A stretch of 64,000 nucleotides of DNA from Arthrobacter sp. MMS18-M83 (GTDB taxonomy: Bacteria; Actinomycetota; Actinomycetes; Actinomycetales; Micrococcaceae): the NCBI RefSeq assembly GCF_026683955.1, contig NZ_CP113343.1, positions 124,001 to 188,000 of the forward strand, read 5' to 3'. Positions within the stretch are counted from its first letter, which is position 1. Each line of letters begins with the position of its first letter. Both the position numbers and the translations under genes were made by a program. The notes beneath the pieces are model-generated. The model made no database searches and was not told the origin of the DNA. It saw only the letters and a program-made list of their open reading frames with translations. This document shows, piece by piece, positions 8,213-17,450 of the stretch.

Positions 8213-9100
8213 CTAGCCGAGGTACTCGGCCAGCCAGCGTCCGCTGGCGGCAACGCTTTCTTTGGGGTCGGTGCTCGCCCGGTCGACCTCGATGACTACC
8301 CATCCGTCGAAGTCCGGGCGGAGGGAGTTCAAGATTCCGTCGAGGTCCGCGTCGCCGCGGCCGGGCTCGGTCCACAGTCCGGCCAGCACGGTGGCTCTGT
8401 AGTCGATTTTCTCGTCGCGGCTGCGTCGCGCCGTCTCGTGATGGAGGTCCTTGATGTGGATGCCCCCGATCCGCTCCGCGTACTCTCCGATGGCAACCGT
8501 GGGGTCGGCTCCCGTCCACGCGAGATGGCCGGTGTCGGGGCCGAATTTCAGGGTGTCGGCGTCCGTGCTGTCGAGGACGAAGCGGGCCTCGTCAAGAGTC
8601 TCCACCCACGTTCCGATGTGTGGGTGGAGTGCCGCCGTTCCGCCTTCCGCAGTGATGACGACGGCGGCCTCCGCGAGATAGTCGCGGACCCGGTTCAAGT
8701 GCGACTCGTCCGCGGCGTGCCCCACGGCGGGCCGCAGGACCCGCTCGGCGTTCCTGGCCATTCCCATGGCCAGGAACATCAACGGCGTCCCGGCCTCGAC
8801 GTTCTGCACGGTCAGCCCGCGTGCGCGGTCAAGGTGCCGGCGGCGCTCGACTGCGTCCTCGCTCCAGGGCATGTTCACGTAGCCGGGTCCGGGCCGCACT
8901 CCGTACTCGGCCAGCACGGCACTGTACTGGGCGGGCGTCATGTCACGCGGGACTTCGGTCTGGATCGCGCCGAAGCCGGCATCGCGGATAACCGTCAACC
9001 TTTCGCGAAGGGCCGGCGCGAGCGTGGGGTCGATCCAGCCGTCGGAGGTCGCGACCCACTGGAGGGGATTGATGGCGAAGTGGTCTGCTGTCAGTGGCAT
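8213..9100 (-). CDS. Sugar phosphate isomerase/epimerase family protein (TIM barrel)
   Basis: A 295-residue protein of the AP-endonuclease-2-like TIM-barrel family (IolE/hydroxypyruvate isomerase relatives). Metal-binding positions are visible in TAALHPHIGTWVET, FGPDTGHLAWTG, IHIKDLH and the final WVVIEVD. Members isomerise or epimerise keto sugars and inositol derivatives. It is the last gene of the transport operon and its ATG overlaps the end of the upstream ATPase gene by 10 bases, so it probably acts on the imported compound. Substrate cannot be told from sequence. Intact. Confidence 0.8.
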   Translation of the reverse strand: MPLTADHFAINPLQWVATSDGWIDPTLAPALRERLTVIRDAGFGAIQTEVPRDMTPAQYSAVLAEYGVRPGPGYVNMPWSEDAVERRRHLDRARGLTVQNVEAGTPLMFLAMGMARNAERVLRPAVGHAADESHLNRVRDYLAEAAVVITAEGGTAALHPHIGTWVETLDEARFVLDSTDADTLKFGPDTGHLAWTGADPTVAIGEYAERIGGIHIKDLHHETARRSRDEKIDYRATVLAGLWTEPGRGDADLDGILNSLRPDFDGWVVIEVDRASTDPKESVAASGRWLAEYLG

Positions 9101-10017
9101 GGGTTCTTTCCGTTCTCAGAGGAGGTGGCTTCGCCGACGATCGTCAGCGGCCGGTCGGTGGTGGAGGCGACGCGGAGCGTCTTTTCCATTTGGGCGGCGA
9201 GGAGCCGGTGCCGTTCTTCGCGGCGTTGGGCCTGGGCTTCTGGGTCGGCCACGGGCGCGGCGAAGAAGAGCCGCTGGGTGTAGGGGTGCCGGGGTGCGCT
9301 GGTGACCTGGTCGCCGTCGCCGAATTCGACGACGCCTCCCCGGTACATGACGGCCACCCGGTGGCTGATGTGGCGGACGACTTCGAGGTCGTGTGAAACA
9401 AACAGGTACGCGACGTGCGTCTGTTCCTGGATGTCCTTGAAGAGTTCCAGGACGCGTGCCTGCGTGGACAGGTCCAATGCGGAGACAGGTTCGTCGCAGA
9501 CGATGAGTTGTGGTTTCAGGGCAAGGGCGCGGGCGATCGCGATGCGTTGTCTCTGGCCTCCGGAGAATTCTCTCGGCAGCCGGTTCCCCGAGTCCGCAGG
9601 GAGCCTGACCATCTCGAACAGCGCCTGGATGCGCTTGGATGCTTCAGCCCGCGGGACTTTCCGGACCGTGAGCGGTTCGGCAAGGATCTGCTCGACGGTC
9701 CGGGACGGGTTCAATGAGGTGTAGGGGTCCTGGAAGACGACCTGGATGTCGCTGGCCAGTTCCCGGCGCTCGGAGCGGCCGGCGTGGGCGATGTCCTGTC
9801 CGCGGAAGAGGACCTTGCCTTCGGTCACGGGTGCCAGGCCCAGGACGGCGCGGCCCAGGGTGGTCTTTCCCGAGCCGGACTCCCCTACCAGGCCGACGCA
9901 TTCTCCGGCGCGCACGTCGAGTGAGACGTTGCTGAGGGCCCTGAAGGGCTTGGACCGGAAACTCTTGGAAGGGTATTCGACCGTGATGTTCTGGATGTCC
10001 AACAGTGGCTGGTTCAC
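9091..10017 (-). CDS. Peptide/nickel-type ABC transporter ATP-binding protein (DppF/OppF-like)
   Basis: 308 residues. Walker A GESGSGKTT near 45-53, Q-loop VVFQDPYTSLNPS, signature FSGGQRQRIAIARALA, Walker B LIVCDEPVSALD, H-loop VSHD, and the C-terminal HPYTQRL extension typical of oligopeptide ABC ATPases. Translation begins at the GTG at 10017, whose last bases overlap the stop of the preceding gene as GTGA. It should pair with the ATPase half of the preceding fusion protein to drive import. Intact. Confidence 0.9.
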   Translation of the reverse strand: MNQPLLDIQNITVEYPSKSFRSKPFRALSNVSLDVRAGECVGLVGESGSGKTTLGRAVLGLAPVTEGKVLFRGQDIAHAGRSERRELASDIQVVFQDPYTSLNPSRTVEQILAEPLTVRKVPRAEASKRIQALFEMVRLPADSGNRLPREFSGGQRQRIAIARALALKPQLIVCDEPVSALDLSTQARVLELFKDIQEQTHVAYLFVSHDLEVVRHISHRVAVMYRGGVVEFGDGDQVTSAPRHPYTQRLFFAAPVADPEAQAQRREERHRLLAAQMEKTLRVASTTDRPLTIVGEATSSENGKNPCH

Positions 10018-11849
10018 CGCAAGGCTCCCTTCCGGGACGGGCTGGCACTGGGTCCGGCGTCGAAGGTGGCGAGTGGTCCGCGGGGGCTGGTCTCGCCAAG
10101 GATGGCTCCGAGGAGTTCGCGGGTGTAGGGGTGGCGCGGGTCGGTGAAAATGGACCGGGTGGGGCCGGTCTCCACGATCCTGCCCAGCCGCATCACCGAG
10201 ACGCGGTCGCAGAGGTCTGCAACGACGCCGAAGTTGTGGGTGACGAGGATGACGGCCATGCGGAATTCCGATTGCAGGTCGCGCAGCAGGTCCAGCACTT
10301 CGGCCTGGACGGTGACGTCGAGTGCCGTGGTGGGCTCGTCCGCGATGAGCAGATCGGGGTTGCAGGAGATTGCCCCGGCGATGAGGACGCGTTGGGCCAT
10401 TCCGCCGGAGACCTGGTGAGGGTATGCGGCGAACGTCCGCTCGGGGTTGGGGATTCCCACCCGGGCCAGGAGCGCCAAGGCGCGATCTGTTGCTTCCTTC
10501 TTGGAAATCCGGAGGCAGATCCGCATCGGCTCGACCAATTGGCTGCCGATCGTGAAAGAGGGGTCCAGGTTGGACATCGGCTCCTGTGGGATGTAGGCGA
10601 TGCGGGAGCCCCGGATCTTCTCCATGTCTTTCTCGTTCAAGGCGGCCAGGTCGTCCCCGTGGAAGAAGATGGAGCCTCCCGTGATCCTGCCGCCTTCGGG
10701 CAGCAGCCGCAGGGCCGACCATGCCGTCTGGGTCTTGCCCGAACCGGATTCGCCCACGAGACCGTGGACCTCGCCGCGGGCAACCGTGAGGGAGACGTCG
10801 TGGACCACGCGCTTTGTGCCGCCGTCGCCCGTCTCATACCCGACCGAAAGGTTCTCGATCCGCAGGACCGCCTCGCCGGCCGGACCGCCGTCGTCGTGCC
10901 GCATGACTTCTTCGCCCGCCACGGCGGGTGGTTCAGCATGCTGCTTGCGGCGGCGCTTGCGCGGCGCGTTGGAGCGTTCGAGCTCGTCGCGCAGGCTGTT
11001 GGCCAGGAGGGTCAACGAGATCAGGGTGAGGCCGATCGCGAGGGCTGGCCAGATGATCAGCAACGGGGCCGTGTAAAGGTTGGTGAACCCGTCGCTGAGC
11101 ATTTGTCCCCAGGTGGGGACGTTGATGTCGCCCAGGCCCAGGAACTCAAGTCCGGACTGAACAGCAAGGGCGACGCCGCCGACGATCGCGGACTGGACCA
11201 CGATGGGTGCGCGGACCACGGTCAGGATGTGGATGCCGATGATCCGCCGGTCGCTGAGGCCGGAGACCCGGGCGGCATCCACATACAGCTCGTTCCGGAC
11301 CGCGGAAACCGAGGCGTAAACGAGCCGGAAGAAGGCCGGGGACAGCATGACGCCGAAGATCAGCATCGAGGCCCAGAGGGAAGGGCCGACGACGGCGCGC
11401 GCGGCCAGGAGGACGATGATCGCAGGCAATGCCATCAGCATCGAGATGACCCAGGTCGAGACGGTGTCGATCCACTTGCCGTAGTACCCGGCCAGCAGGC
11501 CGCCGGTCACGCCGATCAACATGGAGGTGACCAGCGCCACAAGCGCGCCGGCGAGGCTGAACTGCGCACCGAAGAGGAGCCTTGAGAGCACGTCGCGGCC
11601 TGCACCGTCCGTCCCGAGAAGGTGCCCGCCGTCCGGGGACGACAGGACCGCGGAGATGTCGGCGGTGTTGGGGTTGTGTGGCGCCAAAAGCGGGGCCGCA
11701 ACAGCGCTGACGATGACCACGGCAAGGAAGAATATTGAACCCAGCGCCAGCGGGTTGCGCAGCACGCGGCGCAAGAGGGAGGTCTGGGCCGCGGCCTCCG
11801 GCAAAGCGATGGCGAGCTGGGGATCCGGGGCGTGGACGGGTGTACTCAT
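10014..11849 (-). CDS. Fused peptide-type ABC permease (DppC-like) and ATPase (DppD-like)
   Basis: A 611-residue fusion. Residues 1-300 are a DppC-type permease with an N-terminal helix (ALGSIFFLAVVIVSAVAAPL), the GTDGAGRDVLSRL motif and the binding-protein-dependent loop. A short basic, hydrophilic linker (RKRRRKQHAEPP) leads to an ATPase at about 335-611 with Walker A GESGSGKTQ, signature VSGGMAQRVLIAGA and Walker B LLIADEPTTALD. In most systems these are separate proteins. Its start overlaps the upstream permease stop as ATGA. The fused arrangement is seen in some actinobacteria and fixes the stoichiometry of one permease to one ATPase. Confidence 0.9.
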   Translation of the reverse strand: MSTPVHAPDPQLAIALPEAAAQTSLLRRVLRNPLALGSIFFLAVVIVSAVAAPLLAPHNPNTADISAVLSSPDGGHLLGTDGAGRDVLSRLLFGAQFSLAGALVALVTSMLIGVTGGLLAGYYGKWIDTVSTWVISMLMALPAIIVLLAARAVVGPSLWASMLIFGVMLSPAFFRLVYASVSAVRNELYVDAARVSGLSDRRIIGIHILTVVRAPIVVQSAIVGGVALAVQSGLEFLGLGDINVPTWGQMLSDGFTNLYTAPLLIIWPALAIGLTLISLTLLANSLRDELERSNAPRKRRRKQHAEPPAVAGEEVMRHDDGGPAGEAVLRIENLSVGYETGDGGTKRVVHDVSLTVARGEVHGLVGESGSGKTQTAWSALRLLPEGGRITGGSIFFHGDDLAALNEKDMEKIRGSRIAYIPQEPMSNLDPSFTIGSQLVEPMRICLRISKKEATDRALALLARVGIPNPERTFAAYPHQVSGGMAQRVLIAGAISCNPDLLIADEPTTALDVTVQAEVLDLLRDLQSEFRMAVILVTHNFGVVADLCDRVSVMRLGRIVETGPTRSIFTDPRHPYTRELLGAILGETSPRGPLATFDAGPSASPSRKGALR

Positions 11850-12787
11850 GACAGACGCACTTTCGGGTTGAGCCAGCCCTGGGCCAGGTCTACAAGGAGG
11901 TTGAAAATGATGACGAGGATGCCGGTAGCGACCAGCAACCCCATGACGAGCGGAATGTCCCCCTGCGTCGTGGCTTGCACGGCCACTTGGCCGAGTCCGG
12001 GGATGGCAAAGACCTGCTCGACGATCACCGCCCCGCCAAGAAGACCCACGAAATAGACCGCCAGGACCGCAAGGGCAGGCCCGGCGGCATTACGCAGGAC
12101 ATGCTTGAGGACAACACGGCGGGCAGGGATTCCGCGACTGCGCAGGGTCCGCACGTAGTCGTTGCGCAGGGCATCGATCACGGAACCGCGAACCTGCTGG
12201 GTGACGCTCGCGATCCCGCCCAGGGCAAGGGCGATCACCGGGAGTGTGACGGTCTTCGCCCACCCCGTGGGGGAATCCAGGAACGGCACGTACCCGGTAG
12301 GGTCGAACCAACCCAGCGTCAGGGCAAACACGAGCACCAGCCCCACCGCGAAAAGGAAACCTGGAATCGCGTGGCCCACGATCGCCAAAAGCTGGGCAAT
12401 CCGGTCAACCCATCCGCGTCTGGTGGCGGCGAGCACGCCCAAGACCACCGAGATGACCGCGATGAGGATGATGGCTCCCGTGACCAGCGACAGCGTCACG
12501 GACAGCCGCGAGCCGATCGCATCCAGGACCGGCTGACCACTGAACCACGACGCGCCCAGATCACCGCGGACGGCGTGGGAGACCCAGTCCCCGAACCGGA
12601 CGAACACCGGACGGTCCAGGCCCAGCTCGTGCGCCTTCGACGCCACCGTCGCCTGATCAGCGCTCTCGCCGAGGATCTTCCTGGCGATGTCACCGCCGCC
12701 AAAGTAGAGCAGGTTGAAGCCGATCACCGTGATCGACGCCAGGAGCACGATGCCGCTGAGCACGCGGCGGGCAATGAACGTAACCAT
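11846..12787 (-). CDS. Peptide-type ABC transporter permease (DppB-like)
   Basis: 313 residues with about six membrane segments and the EAA-type loop (RNDYVRTLRSRGIPARRVVLKH) that contacts the ATPase. The ATG at 12787 (MVTFIARRVLSG) has GGAGGA nine bases upstream and is preferred over an in-frame ATG at 12820. The DppB family usually has a short periplasmic domain after helix 1, and it is present here (residues about 30-95). With the fusion protein it forms the membrane channel of a solute-importing ABC system. Confidence 0.9.
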   Translation of the reverse strand: MVTFIARRVLSGIVLLASITVIGFNLLYFGGGDIARKILGESADQATVASKAHELGLDRPVFVRFGDWVSHAVRGDLGASWFSGQPVLDAIGSRLSVTLSLVTGAIILIAVISVVLGVLAATRRGWVDRIAQLLAIVGHAIPGFLFAVGLVLVFALTLGWFDPTGYVPFLDSPTGWAKTVTLPVIALALGGIASVTQQVRGSVIDALRNDYVRTLRSRGIPARRVVLKHVLRNAAGPALAVLAVYFVGLLGGAVIVEQVFAIPGLGQVAVQATTQGDIPLVMGLLVATGILVIIFNLLVDLAQGWLNPKVRLS

Positions 12788-12847
12788 CAGAATGTCCTCC
12801 ATTCTTGGGAGACGCGCCACGCCGTGGGGTGGCGCGACCCGTCAGGA

Positions 12848-14380
12848 TCATGCTTTCGGCTTGATGTCCCAGAGGTAGGGGTAGGCGTTGCCGTTGTTGA
12901 TCGTCGCACTGGTGGTGCTGTTCGTGACGTAGTTGAGGGTCGGGGCGTACCAGACGTCGAACCATGCCTGCTGCACGATGTACTGGTTCAGCTGCTTCAG
13001 CACCGCGGCCTGGGTGTCACCCGTGGTCGTCTGGATCGTGCTGATGAGCGAATTGACCTTCGGGTCCGAATGCTTCATCGGGTTCCAAACGGCGCTCGGG
13101 GAGATCAGGTTCTGGATGTTCAGCCAGTCGCTGGGGTCACGGCGCAGAGGGAAGAAGGCTGCCGGGTACTTCTGGCCCAGAAGGGCCGAGATGTAATTCG
13201 GCGCGGCTCCGACGTCGGTGAGGTTCACCTTGATGCCGACGTCCTGCAGCTGCTGCTGCAGGAGCGGCCACAGGGACTGGGAGATGACGGAGCTCGTGGG
13301 GAGCGAGAGGGTGAAGCCGTTGGGGTAGCCCGCCTCCGCCAGGAGCTGTCTAGCCTTGGACGGGTCGTAGTTGTAGGTGGAGTCGAGACTCTTGTCGTAT
13401 CCTCGGCTGCCGGGTCGGAAGACCTGTTCGGTCAGTGTCCCGTACCCCTTGTCGACGGCCTTGAGCATCGCGTTGGCGTCGATGGCGTAGTTGATCGCCT
13501 GGCGGACCTTGACGTTGGCGAGGGCCGGGTTGAGCTTGCCGTCGCGGTCTAAGAGCATCAGACCCGAGAAGTTCAGCTCCTGCGAGTTGACCGTGTAGCC
13601 AGCCGCCTTAATCTGGTCGATCGTGGTGTTATCGGTCACTGCCGCCGCGTCGAGCTGCTTGCCGCGCAGCGCGTTCAGCAGGGAGGTCGGGTCGTTGTAG
13701 ACCTTGACGGTGATGCTGTCGTAGTGCACGGAGGAGGAATCCCAGTAGTTCGGGTTCCTATCGAAGACGTAGGAGCTGCCCACCACGGTCTGGGACGAGT
13801 TAAGGGTGTACGGGCCCGACCCCACGGGGACGGTCTTCGCAGTCGCACTTCCGAATGCCTTCGGGCTCTCTTCGAGCCCTGGTGCTTGGCCCAGGACGAC
13901 AAGGAGTGCCGGGTCTGCCTGCTTGAGAGTGATCACCAGAGTGGTGGCATCGGTGGCCTTGGCATCGGTCACGTCCGTGAGAAGCACCGCCAGGGATCCC
14001 GTGCCCTGCTTGTAGCGAAGCAGGTTCTGGGCTGCGACATCTGCTGTGAACGGCGTCCCGTCTGTGAACTTCACATCGCTGCGGAGCGTCATCGTCAGGA
14101 CCGTCTCGTCAGCGTTGTAAGACCACTTGGTGGCCAGAGACGGCTGGACATCGGTGCCGTTCGGGGCGATCTTCACCAGCGTGTCATAGACCGCCTGCAG
14201 GTAGATGGAGTCGTTTGCCCAGCGGGTGTTGCTGGCATCAAAGGTCGTCGGAGTCGAGACATTCCCCAGGGTCAGGTTCTTGGAGGCCTGCTGTGGGCCG
14301 CCCGAAGGGGAGCCGGAACATCCGGCAAGGGCCAGGGCGAGAGCTGCGGCGGCGACTATTGGGGTGGACTTGAAAAGCAT
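12848..14380 (-). CDS. ABC transporter substrate-binding lipoprotein (peptide/opine family 5)
   Basis: 510 residues. A lipoprotein signal peptide ends at LALAGC (Cys21), so the protein is anchored outside the membrane. The SBP_bac_5 fold is visible in WSYNADETVLTMTLRSDVKF, TVPVGSGPY and VRQAINYAID. The family binds peptides, nickel, opines or oligosaccharides; the ligand here is unknown. First transporter gene after the sulfatase, suggesting that a sulfated compound or its desulfated core is imported. Intact. Confidence 0.9.
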   Translation of the reverse strand: MLFKSTPIVAAAALALALAGCSGSPSGGPQQASKNLTLGNVSTPTTFDASNTRWANDSIYLQAVYDTLVKIAPNGTDVQPSLATKWSYNADETVLTMTLRSDVKFTDGTPFTADVAAQNLLRYKQGTGSLAVLLTDVTDAKATDATTLVITLKQADPALLVVLGQAPGLEESPKAFGSATAKTVPVGSGPYTLNSSQTVVGSSYVFDRNPNYWDSSSVHYDSITVKVYNDPTSLLNALRGKQLDAAAVTDNTTIDQIKAAGYTVNSQELNFSGLMLLDRDGKLNPALANVKVRQAINYAIDANAMLKAVDKGYGTLTEQVFRPGSRGYDKSLDSTYNYDPSKARQLLAEAGYPNGFTLSLPTSSVISQSLWPLLQQQLQDVGIKVNLTDVGAAPNYISALLGQKYPAAFFPLRRDPSDWLNIQNLISPSAVWNPMKHSDPKVNSLISTIQTTTGDTQAAVLKQLNQYIVQQAWFDVWYAPTLNYVTNSTTSATINNGNAYPYLWDIKPKA

Positions 14381-14473
14381 CCTTGCGTCCTTTCGGTTTT
14401 CAGTACTGGAAGCTGAGACCGCCCGGTTTCTCAGCCACCGACTCCAATGGGTTCAGTGGCGGAAGCCGGCGGG

Positions 14474-16249
14474 TCAGGCGGTGTGAGAAGGAGCCAGTTC
14501 CTCCGCCAGTTGGACCAACAGGGTGGCCGGGATAGGGCTGACCCGTGCCAGTTGGTAGAGCGTGAGCTGGGCGGGGATGTTGACCAACTCGCTAGAGACC
14601 AGCTCAGGGACGTGCCGTTCGAGGATGTTTCGGCAGCGCGGATCCAACAGGAGCTCAAGGATCGGGGTATTCAACCCTGCACCATCGTCGAGGAACTCCT
14701 CCAGGGGCGGGAGGGGCTCCAAGGCGGCCGAGGCGCGCTCCGCCTGCTCGCGGACCAGGAGGTGCTCCTTGTCGGGGACGGCGTCGAAGGGAATGCCAAG
14801 CCGTTTGAATTGACTGGGTGGGGCATCGCTTGCGTGCATGAGCTCGGCGAGCAGCCGCAGCATGCGAAGCTCGGCGTCGTCGTCAGTGACCGGTGCATTT
14901 TGCCCTGGATCGGTCTGAAGGTCGAACAGCAGGGTTCCATGCGCCCAGGAGTTCATGCGCGAGGTCGCCTGGACCTTCATGGTGCGCAGGCCTTTTGTGA
15001 AGGAGAAGGCTTCCGCGGGCTCCCACGCGGTGAGCTCCGGGACAGCAAACCGTGAGCGCATGTGGGTGGGCATCAGGGTGTAGTCCTCAAGCGGGGCGTT
15101 CGAGGCGTCCGCTGCAGCCCGCATGTAGACGTATCGGCCGTCGGTGACGTTGACGTGACCGCCGTGGATTCCGAAAAGTGCCGCCTCGCGCACCTGGGTG
15201 TCGTCTTCGAGCACGATCGCGAGATCCCTGCCCTGCATGTCCGTCGTCGGCTCGAGCCCGAAATACCGGAGCATGGTCGGGGCGATGTCGATGGTCTGGG
15301 CGAGTGCGCCGCGGCGAGTGTCACGCCCCGAAGTGCGGGGGTCCCAGAGGAACATTGGCAGGTGCACCAGCTCGTTGAACCACGGCAGGACCGATTTCGC
15401 CCACCACCCGTGCTCGCCGAGCAGGAAACCGTGATCGGTATTGACCAGCAGAACGGTGTCCTTCCACATGTCGTACTTGTCCATGGCATCCAGGACCCGG
15501 CCGAGAGACTTGTCGCACATGGAGACAAGGGCTGCGTACTCGTAGCGAGCATGGTCCACTTGGGACTGGGGCTCGGTAACTTTCTGGTAGCCAGGCCAGT
15601 CGAACTCGGGCCCGTCGTAATCATGCGGGTACATGGCCTTGTAGGCCGCGGGGGTAAAGAAGGGCTCGTGCGGGTCAAAGGTCTCGATCTGGAGCATCCA
15701 TTGGTCCGCGGACTGGTTGGTGTCGATGAAGTGCAGCCCGGCGTCGACGGTGAGGGTCTGGGGGTGTTCGGCTTCGGTGGGCATGTAGCTACGGTTGATC
15801 AGGTCCTGGCGCTTCATGCCAGAGCGCGAGTCCCATGCGCCGCCGTCGTCCGCCGGCTGGGCGACAACACCCTTCCATGGATCGCCCTCCTGGCCGCGGA
15901 AGAACTCCCACGTCGTGTACCGGGGGTGATAGGTGGCACCGCCGTCCTCCCAGTAGTGCGGATGGTCAGACACTAGGTGAGTGTGCACACCCGCCCTGCC
16001 GAGCATCTCGGGCATGGAGTCGTCGAACGGCTCCAACGGGCCCCAGCTCCGGTGCAGAAAATTGTAGCGGCCGGTGTGCATCTCGCGGCGGGCGGGCATA
16101 CAGGGCATCGAACCGGCGTAGAAGTTCTCAAAGGTGACCGACTTTGCCGCGAGGCGCGCGAAATTCGGCGTTTCGACAAAGGTGTCGGCATAAGGGGAAA
16201 GCATGTGCCTGTTAAGGCTGTCAAACATGAGGATGATGGCCCTCATCAT
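14474..16249 (-). CDS. Type I sulfatase
   Basis: 591 residues of the arylsulfatase/alkaline phosphatase superfamily. The formylglycine motif is C50-M-P-A-R54 within GSMPCMPARREMHTG, so Cys50 should be modified by a formylglycine-generating enzyme. Metal-binding residues are in ILMFDSLNR (Asp10) and LVNTDHGFLLGEHG. No signal peptide is visible, so it probably acts in the cytoplasm on an imported sulfate ester or phosphonate. The gene follows PadR by 55 bases and precedes the binding protein by 93. Length is somewhat larger than a minimal sulfatase, with a C-terminal helical tail. Confidence 0.88.
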   Translation of the reverse strand: MMRAIILMFDSLNRHMLSPYADTFVETPNFARLAAKSVTFENFYAGSMPCMPARREMHTGRYNFLHRSWGPLEPFDDSMPEMLGRAGVHTHLVSDHPHYWEDGGATYHPRYTTWEFFRGQEGDPWKGVVAQPADDGGAWDSRSGMKRQDLINRSYMPTEAEHPQTLTVDAGLHFIDTNQSADQWMLQIETFDPHEPFFTPAAYKAMYPHDYDGPEFDWPGYQKVTEPQSQVDHARYEYAALVSMCDKSLGRVLDAMDKYDMWKDTVLLVNTDHGFLLGEHGWWAKSVLPWFNELVHLPMFLWDPRTSGRDTRRGALAQTIDIAPTMLRYFGLEPTTDMQGRDLAIVLEDDTQVREAALFGIHGGHVNVTDGRYVYMRAAADASNAPLEDYTLMPTHMRSRFAVPELTAWEPAEAFSFTKGLRTMKVQATSRMNSWAHGTLLFDLQTDPGQNAPVTDDDAELRMLRLLAELMHASDAPPSQFKRLGIPFDAVPDKEHLLVREQAERASAALEPLPPLEEFLDDGAGLNTPILELLLDPRCRNILERHVPELVSSELVNIPAQLTLYQLARVSPIPATLLVQLAEELAPSHTA

Positions 16250-16304
16250 GGTCCTTTCGGGGGCGGCAAGGCGCCCTGTAAACGAACGACGTCGTCCCGC
16301 CGGG

Positions 16305-16934
16305 TCAGCGGGCGACGTCAGCAGAATTAACGTCGCCGGGAAGTGCGGTAAGGGAACGCGACGACAGCTTCCCGTCGAGGAGGTCCTTGCGGAGCTCGAT
16401 CATGGCGGCGACGTGGGCATCGATTGCCTCGGCACCGAAATGGTGGATCCTCTCCCCGATGGAGTCGGCCAACTCGGGGTCGAACGGGATGGTCGGCGCC
16501 CAGTGCTCTCGCCGGTCCCGGAACCGGTACTGGGCGATCTGCTCCTGCCGGGTGTTGATTTCCATGTCGAGGAGCCGAAGCACCTGCTCTGCGCTCATGA
16601 AGCCGGCGAAGCGCAGGCGCGCAAAGAACTCGGGGTCTTGGAACCGCGACGGCGGCTGGTAGGGCCCGGTCAGCCAGTCGAGGAAGACGGTGGCCCCCTC
16701 CTCGGTCACGCGGTACGTCTTGGCGTCCTGGGCACCGGGATGCGGGGCAACGGCGTACGTGACCCAGCCCAACTTCTCCATGGCCGTGAGCGATCGATAA
16801 ACCTGGCTCATCTGCGTGTTCGATCGCATGAAGCGGCCGCGAGTGTCGAGGAACTTCTTCAGGTCGTAGCCCGTGCTCGGATGCGAGGCCAGGACGCCGA
16901 GAAGGATGTGTTCAAGCTTCAATTGCCCTTCCAA
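16305..16934 (-). CDS. PadR-family transcriptional regulator
   Basis: 209 residues. N-terminal PadR winged helix (residues 1-85: EHILLGVLASHPSTGYDLKK, then QVYRSLTAMEKLGWVTY) followed by the helical dimerisation domain (about 110-180). PadR proteins are usually ligand-responsive repressors. It is the first gene of the sulfatase-transporter operon and has an inverted repeat just upstream of its start, so it most likely represses its own operon and is released by a pathway compound. Confidence 0.88.
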   Translation of the reverse strand: MEGQLKLEHILLGVLASHPSTGYDLKKFLDTRGRFMRSNTQMSQVYRSLTAMEKLGWVTYAVAPHPGAQDAKTYRVTEEGATVFLDWLTGPYQPPSRFQDPEFFARLRFAGFMSAEQVLRLLDMEINTRQEQIAQYRFRDRREHWAPTIPFDPELADSIGERIHHFGAEAIDAHVAAMIELRKDLLDGKLSSRSLTALPGDVNSADVAR

Positions 16935-16942
16935 CCTGCTCT

Positions 16943-16960
16943 AAGTGAGATGAATCACTT
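16943..16960. promoter_or_regulatory. Candidate PadR operator
   Basis: AAGTGA, six bases, TCACTT: a perfect 6-6-6 inverted repeat 9-26 bases upstream of the padR start codon. A second weaker pair (TGCC...GGCA) lies at 16981-16996. Position and symmetry fit autoregulation. Confidence 0.5.
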
Positions 16961-17450
16961 CGAGGATGACACAAGTAGAGTGCCTAGTCAATGGCACAAA
17001 TAGAATGATTTACTCGCTGATGCAGAGCTGCTGCTGCCAAGGAGGGCGAGGCCAAGGAGGAAATCGAGCCATCAAAACCGGTGGACGGGTAGGGTCGCTC
17101 GAGTGGCTTTGGGAAGATTCCGCCGCCCCTCGGGGCCAACGGCTGAATGTGCGCTTCGAAAGCGAGAAAGACTGGGGGGATGGCGCGCATGCTTCAGGCC
17201 GGCGAATCCCGAGGCTTCGGTGCCGCGGTTTTTGGAATGCGCATGGTTATCCTCCTCGAGTGGCCAGGCCATCGGTGAAGGCAGCCCGGATCACTCAGTC
17301 TTGTGAATCTTTGAGAATGCGACAGCCCCAATCATGGACAGCAGAGATTGCCGGGGTGGTGCATCCACAGAGGGACGTGTCGCGGCAACGGTCGAGGTCA
17401 TCGGCCCGCTTGCGGACTGAGCGCCCTGGCGGTCTGGGACGCTTCGGGGC
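16961..17450. other. Intergenic stretch with two truncated gene starts
   Basis: About 490 bases. Two short minus-strand frames look like gene beginnings that were cut. One has GAGGAGG before an ATG at about 17241 and stops after 16 codons. The other begins at about 17403 (MTSTVAATRPSVDAPPRQSL) and runs 36 codons, resembling the N-terminus of a sugar-type MFS transporter. Neither can be assigned firmly. Confidence 0.35.

Noticed and set aside
10005..13552. Two plus-strand open frames above 500 codons (10005-11585 and 11975-13552)
   Set aside because: Both lie opposite the ABC transporter genes, are rich in Asp/Gly/His/Gln and show no domain. High-GC third positions on the coding strand produce such frames.
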